Shown: positions 37,605 through 47,117, numbered from the stretch's first letter. The stretch is 64,000 bases of DNA from Hyphomicrobiales bacterium (GCA_025359045.1 JANYHN010000030.1:1-64000), one strand, 5' to 3'. Notes: a model not told the origin generated them from the letters alone. Made by a program: numbers and translations.

Positions 37605-40259
37605 TCAGTTGGTTCTATGCAGCAGCCAAGGTTCCGATTGCAGACGCAGGATCACTTCAACGCGGTTGTTGGCGTTCAATTTTGCAAGAACGGCTGCCAC
37701 GTGATGCTCGACTGTTCGTTGTGATCGATTGAGCCGCTTGGCAATCTGAAAATTACCGTGACCCTCGCTGAGAAGAGCAAGAACATTTACTTCCTTTTCC
37801 GTGAGGCCCATCGGGTGACTGCGCGCAGCACGGTATGGTCCACGACGCGGCTTCGGCAAAGCGTCTCCAAGCCCAAGATCAACGGCGCGCCGACGCAACC
37901 AAGCAATCGCAGATTTGGCATCAAGTTTTTCCAATCGCTCAAGAGCATCAAAAAGGTTTCGCTTTTCGGTTGATTGGCCAAGGCTCATCGCGGCTTGATA
38001 CGGAGAGCCTATCTTATCCCAAAGCCCTGCAGCAGCCTCGTATTCACCGTTTAGCTCTGCAGCAAAGGGTTGAGCGACGATATTTGGTAATTTGTAGTGT
38101 TCGATGGGAACGCCTAACCGCTTGGCCCAGACTTGCATTTCACCTACTTGCCAAGGGTCGGTCAAGGTGGAACCAAGCTCGAGTGCTTTCCCCAATTGTT
38201 GGTGAGCATTTTCTTTATCACCAGCCATCCATGCGAGCTCCACGAGTCCAAGAAAGCAAGGTAAAAGATATTGTGGTTCGCCAATAGCGAGGGCTTCCTC
38301 CAAACATTGCTTGAGAAACACCTCAACATCGCTCTTGCCAAGCCGGATCCACGCCAAGCTCAATGCGATTTTTGCAGGCATTTTCATAATCATAGTGAGA
38401 CGTTCAAGATTGAGGATACCTGTGCAAATGATGACGGCTTCTTCAAAACGCCCTTGTTCAACGCGAAGACGCGCGAACCCACCTGAAAGGTAATGCGTCC
38501 AAGAATCGAGATCATGCGTCGTATCAAACGCAATTCCTTCAGCAAACAGGCGTTCTGCGAGTGCAAAGTCGCGATTGTTGAGGGCTGCTTCCGAGAAATT
38601 TGTATAGGCTCTGGCGGCCTGTTCATGGAGTCCGTTCGACAATGCAAGTTCAAGGCTTTCCTGGAGCCGCTTTTTTCCCTCTCGGTTGCCTGTCGCGAAC
38701 AAGCACGTTCCGACATTATTGAGGGCATGGGTCAGGGTTTCTGTATCGTTAAATTGTTTGGCCAAAGCGATTGCCCGCTGGCCCCAATCAATCGCCGCCG
38801 CAATCTCTTCACGAAGCATCAGAGTTTGCGACCGCATGCTATAAACCATAGCAAGGTCTGGCCCTGGTTCGCGGTCGGAAAGCACTTCTTCCGCTTTCCC
38901 CAAATACTCATCTGCCTTTTGGGCCTCACCCCTATACCAATGAAAACGCGAGAGCCAGCGGTAGTTCTTGCTGACCTTTTCAGGACACCCCAGTTGAAGC
39001 CAGATATCTGCTGCGCTGTGGCAGGCGGCGATGACATCTTCACCAATATTCTTTGACAGCCCAACTTCATAAGCCCAGTCTTCGTAGAGCTGCGCCGCCT
39101 TTTCTAGTCTTGCCATTTTTACGTGTTGCAATGCCAACCCAAGCAGAGAAGCGGCTTGTTCGTGAGCCCCGAGCCGCCGCGCCTCATCAGCTGCAAGAGG
39201 TGCTAATTCAAGAACTTTATGCACATCGCCAGCTCCTTCGGCGTGATGCACTCGGCGTGTTAGAATTCCAGCGATGTCATTGCTATCCATCTGGACGATC
39301 GCATTTTCTGCTATCGTGTGAAGTTGTTGAAGTCTTGCGGGTTGAATTGATTCCAGAGTGGCCAGCCTTGCAAGCTCATGGCGGAACATCAGATTACCAT
39401 TGGATAGTTTACGCAATAGACCGAGGCCCACAAGATTGACAATGTCGTCCATTTTTCCTTCAACCAGAACCGCCGCAAGTTCGTGTTCTATCGGAACAGG
39501 GACAATACTGAGATTGCACAATGATTTCCGTTCGCCATCAGAAATTCTTGAAAGTCGAGACCAAACAGCGTCTCTTATTGAGGTCGGTAAAGAACTGCCG
39601 AGACCACCGTGAGCGAGTAATTCAGTGATAAAAAATGGATTTCCGCCAGTGAGACTATACAGGCTGATCAATCTCTTGCCCTCTGCGCCTGATATTTGCG
39701 CGACGGCCGTTTCTGATAGCGGCTCTAATACAATTCGATGAACAGCTGAACTTGGCAAATCGCCTAAGACGGCAGTGAGCGGATGGTCGATGTCAACTTC
39801 ATCATTCCGAAAACTTACGATTAAGACGAATCTTGCCGCGATCACGCGTCTTCCAAGAAATCTGATCAAATCAAGAGTAGCACTATCAGCCCAATGTGCA
39901 TCTTCAATGATCATTATGATTGGCAATTTTGAGTCATGAATTTTTTTAATAACAGCTGGAAAGAGCGTGCGTTGTGTTTCTCCCGACCGCAATAGACCTA
40001 CGATTTCAGGTCCCAAATCTTCCGCAAAATCTGAGAAGGCCCCCAGCGGTTGAGGCGTGTTTGATGCGTCGCAATAGCCAATTAGAAAACGAGCAGACTT
40101 TGCATGACGCTTTGCCAACTCAAGAACCACAGTTGTTTTTCCGAGACCTGCTTCGCCAGAAATGAGCACAATTGATCCATCGCCTGCACTTGCTTTGGCA
40201 ACACAATTGGAAATCGCCGCAATTGTACCATCTCGTTCAAGCAGCTCATAATTCATCAT
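37605..40259 (-). CDS. Large ATP-binding LuxR-family regulator (LAL/MalT-like)
   Basis: An 884-residue STAND-type regulator. The N-terminal AAA-like NTPase has Walker A SGEAGLGKTT (~33-42) and Walker B-like IIMIIEDAHWADS (~114-126). The long middle section consists of TPR-like helical repeats. The C-terminal LuxR HTH begins near LTEKEVNVLALLSEGHGNFQ (~815) and continues IAKRLNRSQRTVEHHVAAVLAKL. Such proteins integrate a signal by ATP-dependent oligomerisation. The inducer is unknown. It is convergent with the cytochrome gene (12 bases apart). Possible targets are the neighbouring S53/cytochrome genes (inference). Confidence 0.87.
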   Translation of the reverse strand: MMNYELLERDGTIAAISNCVAKASAGDGSIVLISGEAGLGKTTVVLELAKRHAKSARFLIGYCDASNTPQPLGAFSDFAEDLGPEIVGLLRSGETQRTLFPAVIKKIHDSKLPIIMIIEDAHWADSATLDLIRFLGRRVIAARFVLIVSFRNDEVDIDHPLTAVLGDLPSSAVHRIVLEPLSETAVAQISGAEGKRLISLYSLTGGNPFFITELLAHGGLGSSLPTSIRDAVWSRLSRISDGERKSLCNLSIVPVPIEHELAAVLVEGKMDDIVNLVGLGLLRKLSNGNLMFRHELARLATLESIQPARLQQLHTIAENAIVQMDSNDIAGILTRRVHHAEGAGDVHKVLELAPLAADEARRLGAHEQAASLLGLALQHVKMARLEKAAQLYEDWAYEVGLSKNIGEDVIAACHSAADIWLQLGCPEKVSKNYRWLSRFHWYRGEAQKADEYLGKAEEVLSDREPGPDLAMVYSMRSQTLMLREEIAAAIDWGQRAIALAKQFNDTETLTHALNNVGTCLFATGNREGKKRLQESLELALSNGLHEQAARAYTNFSEAALNNRDFALAERLFAEGIAFDTTHDLDSWTHYLSGGFARLRVEQGRFEEAVIICTGILNLERLTMIMKMPAKIALSLAWIRLGKSDVEVFLKQCLEEALAIGEPQYLLPCFLGLVELAWMAGDKENAHQQLGKALELGSTLTDPWQVGEMQVWAKRLGVPIEHYKLPNIVAQPFAAELNGEYEAAAGLWDKIGSPYQAAMSLGQSTEKRNLFDALERLEKLDAKSAIAWLRRRAVDLGLGDALPKPRRGPYRAARSHPMGLTEKEVNVLALLSEGHGNFQIAKRLNRSQRTVEHHVAAVLAKLNANNRVEVILRLQSEPWLLHRTN

Positions 40260-40646
40260 TGAAACTTCTACCTACAGCTCAATATTGTTTCATTACACAA
40301 GCGACGGCGGAGCAACTAAGCTATTAGAAAGTTGTTGGGCGTTCAACAAGATACTGTTCTGCCACTTCGACAACCAAGATCATTTACAGTTTAATTATTG
40401 CGGATTTTATGACAAATGAAAGTATCTCAGTTCGTGCCATGGCCAGATCAAATAATCTGAGCCAAAAAATGTTGTGCGAAACAAACCTCGACACCTGAAG
40501 TTCAATCACTTGGTTTTGATGTAACATACGATTGGACCACTTCAATGCGGATAATCGATTATGAAATTCAAATCCGGTAAAGTTTGCATTTTGCTGAGCT
40601 ACCGCTTTTCCCGCAATAACTGTTTGGAATTAACATGACGTCTGCT
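40260..40646. other. Intergenic region between LAL regulator and PNPOx pseudogene
   Basis: About 390 bases holding the regulator's promoter and the end of the minus-strand PNPOx gene. The plus-strand open frame beginning at 40635 is the shadow of PNPOx. A 29-codon frame at about 40409 has no supporting features. I see nothing else. Confidence 0.4.
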
Positions 40647-41205
40647 CTAAGGCGCAAGCCAAGACCCCATCCAATTGCTGTCAACACAAAACTTTGCACG
40701 GCGGTGCAGGTTCTGCCCGAGATAAAGTGTTTCTATTTCTATAATGCGGCAGGTGAGAACCGCGAAGGCTTCTCGGTTTGCTTCAGATGTGAGATGCTCC
40801 GGTTGATCTATGATAGTGCCGGGGGCTGGATGATTGCCATAGACTTTACGAGCCGCATTAGGCACGCGTCGCCAAGGTTCGGCCACGGCATTACCCGAGG
40901 TGATTTCGACATGGACGCGTAACCTGATCTGTAACTTAGTTTTTTGCTCCCAGATCAAGAGACTTGCACAGGGTTCCATTTTGAGATCATTGATTTTTGC
41001 TGAACGCAAATCGGTATAGATTGTTACCGTCGAAAGTGACCTGTTCGCCGCGCGCAACACGACAACACGGGCCTCTGGTCCGGAAGCTCCGGTTGTTGCC
41101 AGCGCTGGGTGGCGCGAAGCGGCCCTGCGATCAGCCACACCACGCCCCAAGTCTCAACCAGACCTGATCTAAGATTGTGGGCAAACTCAACCACCACTCA
41201 TTCAT
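40647..41205 (-). pseudogene. Pyridoxamine 5'-phosphate oxidase-family protein, frameshifted near the 5' end
   Basis: An FMN-binding split-barrel protein of the PNPOx family: RHPALATTG, then EARVVVLRAANRSLSTVTIY, TDLRSAK and the C-terminal LYLGQNLHRRAKF ending WLAP. The N-terminus MNEWWLSLPTILDQVWLRLG is read from ATG 41205, overlapping the stop of the lipocalin-like gene. The continuation RGVADRRAASRH is in another frame. Reading GGGG at 41145-41148 as GGG would join them. So there is either a genuine one-base insertion or a homopolymer sequencing error. A shortened product from TTG 41150 is the alternative. The function is probably flavin-dependent oxidation; the substrate is unknown. Confidence 0.75.
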
Positions 41206-42253
41206 ATCCCGTCATCTCCACATACCCCTCTCCGTGATGGCTGCCGTCAAAACGCATCGGTCCTTCCCAATAAGGAATTTGAGTGGCCATCCAAGCGTTG
41301 GGGTTGAGTGATGTTGTTGTCACATCAACACCATGCGCCGGGAGTTGGACTCGCCAACGTGTGGGAATGCTTCGCCCGGCTACGGTCGAAATTTCCAAAG
41401 GCGTCACTTTCAGCGCGCCCGAACTTTGCGGTTCAGGCTTTCCGTCTGCACCAATCCATGTGGCTGAAGTGAACCCGGCGCCTTGATCGCGCAGGCGAAA
41501 CCCCATAAGTTTTTCCCCAGTTTTAAAATGAAGGGAGAACCAGTCCCACCCTGTTTGATCTTTCGCGAGAGGTTGGGAAGACCACTCGTGGTCAAGCCAC
41601 GCTTTGCCAGTGACTTTGACAGGTCCGCTTGGCAAATTGAGCGTGCCAGACACATCATAAAAGGGTTGTGAATAGTAATAGCTAGCTTGGCCTTGCGCTG
41701 ATTTGACCGAAAATCCGCCAAAGCCTTGCAGTACCACTGGCGTTTTCGTGTGGAGTTTCAAGACATATGAAAAATCCAGACCAGTAGCAGTCATTTCAAG
41801 ACTCGAAATTGCATCCGCAGTTGGTGTTGCCGTGCCCAAAAGTTGCCAATTATCAATCCATGCGGAAAATGGTGATGCGCTCACTCCCGATTGGCCAATG
41901 CCCCCGCGCGCCAATCGTTCGGCTACAAATTGCTGCTTTGTAGTTGTGATCGCTGCATGGCCCATCCAAAGCTGCGGCGTTGACCACCCACTTCCACCAG
42001 ACGGCGCAAGACTGGTCCGAAACAACGTCCACTGAGCGCCATAATCAGCACCATCATCTCCTTGCAGATTGGCTGTTACATACCACCACTCGATACGGTA
42101 TCCTCTGTGTTCGCCATGGTCCCCGGGAAATGCCAGCACGCGGCCCAAAGACGGCACCGAATATCCATCAGGATTTTCGTTCAGCCCGGCAAAGCCTTGG
42201 CCAAAGGCAACACCGGCCATGGCAGACCACATCAAGAATATTCTAACGCTCAT
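41198..42253 (-). CDS. AttH-like exported lipocalin-fold protein (CrtC/DUF2082-like)
   Basis: A ~351-residue protein with a signal peptide (MSVRIFLMWSAMAGVAFGQG). Family motifs are FPGDHGEHRGYRIEWWYVTA, GAQWTLFRTSL, WMGHAAIT, GKAWLDHEWSSQPL and GWDWFSLHF. It is the secreted or anchored component of AttEFGH-type ABC systems, related to carotenoid 1,2-hydratase; enzymatic activity is unproven. ATG 42253 has GAAGG upstream and overlaps the permease stop by 11 bp, so it is coupled to the ABC transporter. The tail overlaps the PNPOx start. Confidence 0.85.
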   Translation of the reverse strand: MSVRIFLMWSAMAGVAFGQGFAGLNENPDGYSVPSLGRVLAFPGDHGEHRGYRIEWWYVTANLQGDDGADYGAQWTLFRTSLAPSGGSGWSTPQLWMGHAAITTTKQQFVAERLARGGIGQSGVSASPFSAWIDNWQLLGTATPTADAISSLEMTATGLDFSYVLKLHTKTPVVLQGFGGFSVKSAQGQASYYYSQPFYDVSGTLNLPSGPVKVTGKAWLDHEWSSQPLAKDQTGWDWFSLHFKTGEKLMGFRLRDQGAGFTSATWIGADGKPEPQSSGALKVTPLEISTVAGRSIPTRWRVQLPAHGVDVTTTSLNPNAWMATQIPYWEGPMRFDGSHHGEGYVEMTGYE

Positions 42254-44651
42254 TGGCAAAGACCTTCAATAATTCAGCAGGCGAAATGCGGGCCAAACGC
42301 CGCACAGGAAAGATTGCAGCAAGTGCGGCAGTCAATAGACCCAGAATACCGAGCCACAGCCAGTTTGCGGGGAAGATATACATGGGCAAGCGCCAACCAA
42401 AGGCCTCAACATTAACGACTGACAACAAAATCCAAGCCAAGGCTAAGCCAACGGGCAATGCTAAAATCATCGTGAAAGCGGCTAGCATCACACTGCGCCA
42501 GAATTCGAGCCAAGCCAACTGGCTACGCGTCAGGCCCATTGCCCAGATCGGGGCAAGCTGTGGCAACCGCATCTCGGCCAATGTCATCAAACTCGCAAAC
42601 AAGGCAATTGCAGCAACCCCTAACGTCAACACATTTAACGCTGCGGTCACAGTGAATGTACGCTCGAAAATCCCGAGCGACAGTCTTTTGAGGTCAGCCT
42701 GATTCACAATGTTCTGTGCTGGCAATTCAAATTGCGCACGCAAATCTTCAGCAAGCGCAGTTGCCTTTTCTGGCCGAATTCTAATACCAAAACGCAACTT
42801 TGTAATGTCCTTGAAGTGTGCGACCAGCTGCTTATTGCTCATAATCACTTGGCCAACCGGATTTCCATAATCTGAGTAAATGCCGGACACACGCGATTGC
42901 CATCCGCCCGTTAAATCGATGGTATCTCCAAGTTTGAAATTTTCGCGCCTGAACAGCTGCTCATTGATGAGTACGCCATCGCCACGTGCGACGATGTCCC
43001 AAACGTCAGGCAGCGCCGAAAGTATTGGCCAGTTGTCACGATAAGTTTCATGGTCGATCAAGCCAAAAATCTGTACAGGCTGGTCTGCCACTTTTCCGTC
43101 CACACTCCAAATCGGTAGCACCGCATTACTGCGCGTAGCCAACCATGCGCGCATCGCATCAGCTTCGGCCTCGGTTCTGCCTGAAACATAAAGTTCTGAT
43201 GCCAAGCGTTGATCGAGGTAGTCAATGAAGGTGAACCGGAAGCTCGAAACCATAGTGCTGACTCCCACATTGGTGGCGAGCGCTAAGAGCAGTGCCATCA
43301 ACGCCATTGACTGGCCCGACAGTTGTTGACGCGTATCCGCCCAGAACCAAATCGCAATGGGTTTCTTTGCGATGCGTTCGGCAAGTCTCAACACGCCCGC
43401 CAACAAGATCGGCAACGCAAGGGCTGCGCCCAACATCATGGTTCCGAGAATAGCAAAGCCTGCAAACAGCCCATGACTGAATTTTGCTAGCGCCAATGAC
43501 ATGAGCAAAAGAAAAATTGCAACGAAGGCTTGCCAACGCCGCGTATGCGCCGCAGCCGCGGCCCATGCCTTAGGCTGGGTTGGAGCAAGGATCGGCATTT
43601 GCCAAACCTGCCAAACATTCTGTGCCGATGCGATCAGCGTGCCCGCAACAGCAATCGCCAATCCTGCCAGCCACCATGAGGGGCGAATGGTGAGAGTGCC
43701 AGATACGTCCACACCATAAAGCCCGCGCAATGTTGCGGTTACATCGGGCAGTAGTAAGGCCGCCATGACATAACCCAGTGCGACACCAATCATTCCAGCA
43801 ACCAGGGCCATCCCTAGCAACTCGGCAACCAGAAAAAGAATAAGCACCCGCAGTGAAAGTCCCAATGCCCTAAGTGTGCGAAATAGCGGGCGGCGCTGCT
43901 CGAAGGCTAGCCCAATAGCAGAATAGACGATAAACAAACCCACGATGAAAGCGAGATAGCCAAAGGCCGTGAGATTTAAATGAAAGCTATCCGTCAGACG
44001 AGAAAAGTCCGAAGTTTGGCTCGGTTCACGTAACACCAAATTAGGTTCCACCGTATTGAACGGCACAAGATTTTGCGGTTGCGTTTTCCACACGAGAAGA
44101 CGAGAAATCTTGCTATCAGCTTTGAGCAGCATTTGCGCTTGCCCTATATCAGTAATGAGTGTTCCCGGCGGAATGCCTTTTACAATATGCAAAGGGGGTA
44201 TCTGCTGGCCAAATAGGCGAGCTGCCGTTTCGGGATCGGAATAAATCAATCCGGTTGAGGCAACAAATTGCGCAAGATCATCCCCTTCGGCTAATGTAAC
44301 ATTTTGGGCCTGCGGTGGCATGGTCAGAGGATCAATCCCTAAAAGGTGTAGCTTCACGGGCCCAAATTTCACTTCGCCTTCAAGCACCGGAGACACCAGC
44401 CAACCTGCGCGCCGCAGGGCAACATAGACCTGCTGGTCCATGGTTTCAGCGTCTGCGCGTACCAGCTGCTGGAGCTGATCTTGCCCCAACATAGCTGCCG
44501 CTTGATCATAGCTAGCATTGGCTTCAGCATTGATGGCCTTGACGCCAGACCAAAGCGCCGTAGCCAAAGACAGGCCAATAATAAGTGTGAGCAACTGCCC
44601 GGGCTTTCTAGACCAATGTGAAAGCAGCGCTTTGAAAGCCGTTTTTATCAT
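42243..44651 (-). CDS. FtsX-like ABC permease (two-module, AttF/AttG-like)
   Basis: An 802-residue membrane protein of the MacB/LolC-type VII ABC class. An N-terminal helix (QLLTLIIGLSLATALWSGVK) and a large periplasmic domain (~50-220) are followed by FtsX helices (LAFIVGLFIVYSAIGLAFEQ). A second module repeats the pattern, ending in the FtsX segment ALPVGLALAWILLSVVN. Two fused modules match the architecture of a single-chain permease. Type VII systems do not import; they move lipids/lipoproteins or perform mechanotransmission. The start overlaps the ATPase stop by 4 bp. Confidence 0.88.
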   Translation of the reverse strand: MIKTAFKALLSHWSRKPGQLLTLIIGLSLATALWSGVKAINAEANASYDQAAAMLGQDQLQQLVRADAETMDQQVYVALRRAGWLVSPVLEGEVKFGPVKLHLLGIDPLTMPPQAQNVTLAEGDDLAQFVASTGLIYSDPETAARLFGQQIPPLHIVKGIPPGTLITDIGQAQMLLKADSKISRLLVWKTQPQNLVPFNTVEPNLVLREPSQTSDFSRLTDSFHLNLTAFGYLAFIVGLFIVYSAIGLAFEQRRPLFRTLRALGLSLRVLILFLVAELLGMALVAGMIGVALGYVMAALLLPDVTATLRGLYGVDVSGTLTIRPSWWLAGLAIAVAGTLIASAQNVWQVWQMPILAPTQPKAWAAAAAHTRRWQAFVAIFLLLMSLALAKFSHGLFAGFAILGTMMLGAALALPILLAGVLRLAERIAKKPIAIWFWADTRQQLSGQSMALMALLLALATNVGVSTMVSSFRFTFIDYLDQRLASELYVSGRTEAEADAMRAWLATRSNAVLPIWSVDGKVADQPVQIFGLIDHETYRDNWPILSALPDVWDIVARGDGVLINEQLFRRENFKLGDTIDLTGGWQSRVSGIYSDYGNPVGQVIMSNKQLVAHFKDITKLRFGIRIRPEKATALAEDLRAQFELPAQNIVNQADLKRLSLGIFERTFTVTAALNVLTLGVAAIALFASLMTLAEMRLPQLAPIWAMGLTRSQLAWLEFWRSVMLAAFTMILALPVGLALAWILLSVVNVEAFGWRLPMYIFPANWLWLGILGLLTAALAAIFPVRRLARISPAELLKVFANER

Positions 44652-45307
44652 GCGCTGGTTTGGCCCGCGTGAAGTTTGAGATGTCGATCAAGCCGTGCTG
44701 CCAGTCTTGGCGAATGCGTGGCCATGATCAGTGCCGAACCAGCGTCTTTGACCATGGATAACATCAAATCAAGCACCGCATCGCCTGTGGCCTCATCAAG
44801 GTTACCGGTAGGTTCATCCGCCAAAACAAGAAGCGGTTTGGCCGCCAGAGTTCTTCCGATGGCCACACGCTGTTGCTGACCGCCAGAAAGCTGTTCAGGG
44901 TAACGCGCTAGAAGATCAAGCAATCCTAATTTCGTAATGATTGTCGTCGTCCAAGCCACATCATGGCATTCTGAGAGCTGCGCGTGAAAGGCCAGATTTG
45001 CAGCCACGGTCAGCGAGGGAATTAAGTTGAATTGTTGAAACATCAATCCGACCGTGCCACGCCGCAAACTGGCGCGCGCTGCATCGTTCAATGAGGTAAG
45101 ATTTTGTCCTGCCAATGTTATATGGCCAGAATCCGGTTGGTCCAACCCCGCCACTAGGTGCAGCAAGGTGCTTTTTCCGCAGCCCGACTCACCCGTCAAA
45201 GCCAGACTGTTTCCCGCATCAAGGTCAAAGCTCACACCTCGCAACACTTCGAGAGGTCCTTCGACAGAGGAGTAGGATTTTTCAATGTTCCTGAGTGAAA
45301 GTAACAC
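44648..45307 (-). CDS. LolD/MacB-type ABC ATPase (AttE-like)
   Basis: A ~219-residue nucleotide-binding protein. Walker A is GESGCGKSTLLH, the Q-loop is in FQQFNLIPSLTV, the signature is LSGGQQQRVAIGRTL, and Walker B is VLADEPTGNLDEATG, with H-loop MATHSP. The pattern 'FQQFNL' and 'EPTGNLD' marks the LolD/MacB/FtsE family, which pairs with FtsX-like permeases such as the next gene. GTG 45307 (MLLSLRNIEKSY) matches the family start; TTG 45337 would add ten residues. Confidence 0.92.
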   Translation of the reverse strand: MLLSLRNIEKSYSSVEGPLEVLRGVSFDLDAGNSLALTGESGCGKSTLLHLVAGLDQPDSGHITLAGQNLTSLNDAARASLRRGTVGLMFQQFNLIPSLTVAANLAFHAQLSECHDVAWTTTIITKLGLLDLLARYPEQLSGGQQQRVAIGRTLAAKPLLVLADEPTGNLDEATGDAVLDLMLSMVKDAGSALIMATHSPRLAARLDRHLKLHAGQTSA

Positions 45308-45360
45308 GACGGGTTCCAGAATTATAGGTTGGATCAAAAGTGAATTTGTTGTTTAATCCA

Positions 45361-45750
45361 CTATGCCATTCGCACCAACACAGCCGCCACAGTTATGAGT
45401 TGGCCTATATTGAGCGCTACCGAAAAATAATGTGCCCTGTTGAAGTTTCTTTGTTCATCGTTATCTTTGAAGAAAATTATAACAGGCGTGAGGATTTGTC
45501 GTGCCAACACGGCCAAGCCAGCCGTTGCGGCTAATAATCCAGCTGAAAGAAAATCATTTGGCAAAAAGCTCAACGCCGCTATTACCCCAATCGAAATCAC
45601 AAACAAATAATAGAACGGAAATGCCCGCCGCAATAATTTGCCAGCTTGATCCATTGGCAGAGATGAGAAAACCAACGGGGCAAATCCAAATGAATAAAGC
45701 ATCATGCCTCCGAACAATAGTGAAGTGGATAAAATTGCGATAGCGGCCAT
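45361..45750 (-). CDS. DUF4149-like small membrane protein
   Basis: A 129-residue protein with four predicted helices. Typical segments are GGMMLYSFGFAPLVFSSLP, GKLLRRAFPFYYL and NRAHYFSVALNIGQL. DUF4149 proteins have no known function. The frame is open to 46077 but overlaps the preceding gene, so I choose ATG 45750; TTG 45777 is an alternative. It sits between the NnrU-like gene and the ABC ATPase on the same strand with short gaps, suggesting a single operon. Confidence 0.7.
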   Translation of the reverse strand: MAAIAILSTSLLFGGMMLYSFGFAPLVFSSLPMDQAGKLLRRAFPFYYLFVISIGVIAALSFLPNDFLSAGLLAATAGLAVLARQILTPVIIFFKDNDEQRNFNRAHYFSVALNIGQLITVAAVLVRMA

Positions 45751-45785
45751 TCTTTTGATCTTCGAATTTTTCGCCAAAGCTAATT

Positions 45786-46604
45786 TTACTTGTTTGGCTC
45801 CTTTCTTACGCGCGGCAACGCATAAGGAACCTGGGCTTTGTATGCGGCAAATCGCGCTCCATAGAATGTCATGAATCGACGTTCCTTCAGCAGGGGCGCA
45901 AGTAAACAATAAGCTGTAAAAAGGAGCGCCAGCACCAGTTGATCCGGTGTCCAAACGGGCGCTGTCCAGAGCGTCAGCGCGAAGGCCACATAAATAGGTT
46001 GGCGAATAAAGCGGAACAATCCACTTTGCGGCATGTCTGGAAAAATGGGCTTCAGGTTCTGCAGAAGTGATAGCCATCCTAGACCGCCTGATTGCACCTC
46101 AAGTCCAGCGTCAAAGTTCGCTTTACCGAGCAAAATCCATGCTGATCCATAGCACGCGCAAATGACCCAGAAGACCCAACCTTCGGCTCGCCACCAAATG
46201 ATGCCGGAAGGTGTCCATAACACAAACAACGCAAGCAATTGAAGCGAAGCGATAAGAGCATATGTGGTCGTTGACAATGTGCGTCCGGCAGATCCCGGAA
46301 CCACTTTGGAAAGCCATCGTCTGCCACGCTTTGTCAGCAACACAGAATGGCCGAGCGGGAATTGAAGTAACAGAGCAGAATTTGCAAATCCTGCCCATGG
46401 CCAAGGCACAGTTCCAAGCCCACGACTCAAACCAAAAAACATAGCCCAAATCATCGAAAGTACCGCTGCTGCAAACATGATATGACACGCAGCGCCCATC
46501 GCCAAGGCTAAACCGATGCGTGCCCGCCCCGGCGGAGGCGAAAATGCACCTTTAACGAGATCATGCAACCGTCTAATATCTGGGTTGTGGAGGGGGATTT
46601 TCAT
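45786..46604 (-). CDS. NnrU/isoprenylcysteine methyltransferase-like integral membrane protein
   Basis: A 272-residue protein with about six helices. The C-terminal region FRFIRQPIYVAFALTLWTAP, then LLKERRFMTFYGARFAAYKA, is the NnrU/ICMT (PEMT-like) signature for membrane methyltransferases that use S-adenosylmethionine. Members include NnrU of denitrifiers and phospholipid N-methyltransferase relatives; the substrate is unknown. The open frame continues to 46760 across the divergent gene. The chosen ATG has AGGTGA upstream. It is probably the first gene of the minus-strand envelope cluster. Confidence 0.72.
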   Translation of the reverse strand: MKIPLHNPDIRRLHDLVKGAFSPPPGRARIGLALAMGAACHIMFAAAVLSMIWAMFFGLSRGLGTVPWPWAGFANSALLLQFPLGHSVLLTKRGRRWLSKVVPGSAGRTLSTTTYALIASLQLLALFVLWTPSGIIWWRAEGWVFWVICACYGSAWILLGKANFDAGLEVQSGGLGWLSLLQNLKPIFPDMPQSGLFRFIRQPIYVAFALTLWTAPVWTPDQLVLALLFTAYCLLAPLLKERRFMTFYGARFAAYKAQVPYALPRVRKEPNK

Positions 46605-46711
46605 GCGGCCGTCACCTAAACTGAGTGTGTGCCAAGAGCCATATGTCAAAGCCGCGCATCGGTTGAAGGCTAGTCTGATATGTTTAATCGTTCTCTTGAG
46701 AGGGGCAAACC

Positions 46712-47062
46712 ATGTCTGGCGCTGAACAAATTGCCCTTCCGTTTCCACCTGAGCCCTCATCAGTAAGGACTATGCTCATCGGTCGCTGGCAGCTTCTTAC
46801 CGATAAAATTCTACCTGATCTGGCGCAACACCATCATTGGCCAATTTCTGCAAACCATTGCTTCAAGCGTGTCTGCCTTGATGCGAACTTCGGTGTGCCA
46901 TGGCATGAGTATGTAAACAAGCCCGCCACACGTCATATGACCGACACCCAGCTTAAACACGCCATTGCAACTGCGGAGCAAGTTATTGAAACACCAGCTC
47001 TGCTGTTTGAGCTCAACACACGCAGTATTCAATTGCGACGGGCCATGCATGAGCAAAGCTAA
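46712..47062 (+). CDS. Conserved small protein of unknown function
   Basis: A 116-residue protein, ATG 46712 after a good ribosome site (GAGAGGGG). The segment MLIGRWQLLTDKILPDLAQ, then NHCFKRVCLDANFGVPWHEY and PATRHMTDTQLKHAIATAEQ, looks like a conserved alphaproteobacterial small protein sometimes annotated as GNAT-related, though I see no acetyl-CoA motif. It is soluble with no signal peptide. It is divergent from the NnrU-like gene and upstream of the DCC protein on the same strand. Confidence 0.65.
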   Translation: MSGAEQIALPFPPEPSSVRTMLIGRWQLLTDKILPDLAQHHHWPISANHCFKRVCLDANFGVPWHEYVNKPATRHMTDTQLKHAIATAEQVIETPALLFELNTRSIQLRRAMHEQS

Positions 47063-47117
47063 TTTTTGCCCCACTGCGTCAGCATTACGCGTTGTCTATT
47101 CAAGTTGCAGTTTTAAA

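Noticed and set aside
40635-40922. A 95-codon plus-strand frame near the PNPOx gene
   Set aside because: It lies antisense to the conserved PNPOx frame and has no independent support.
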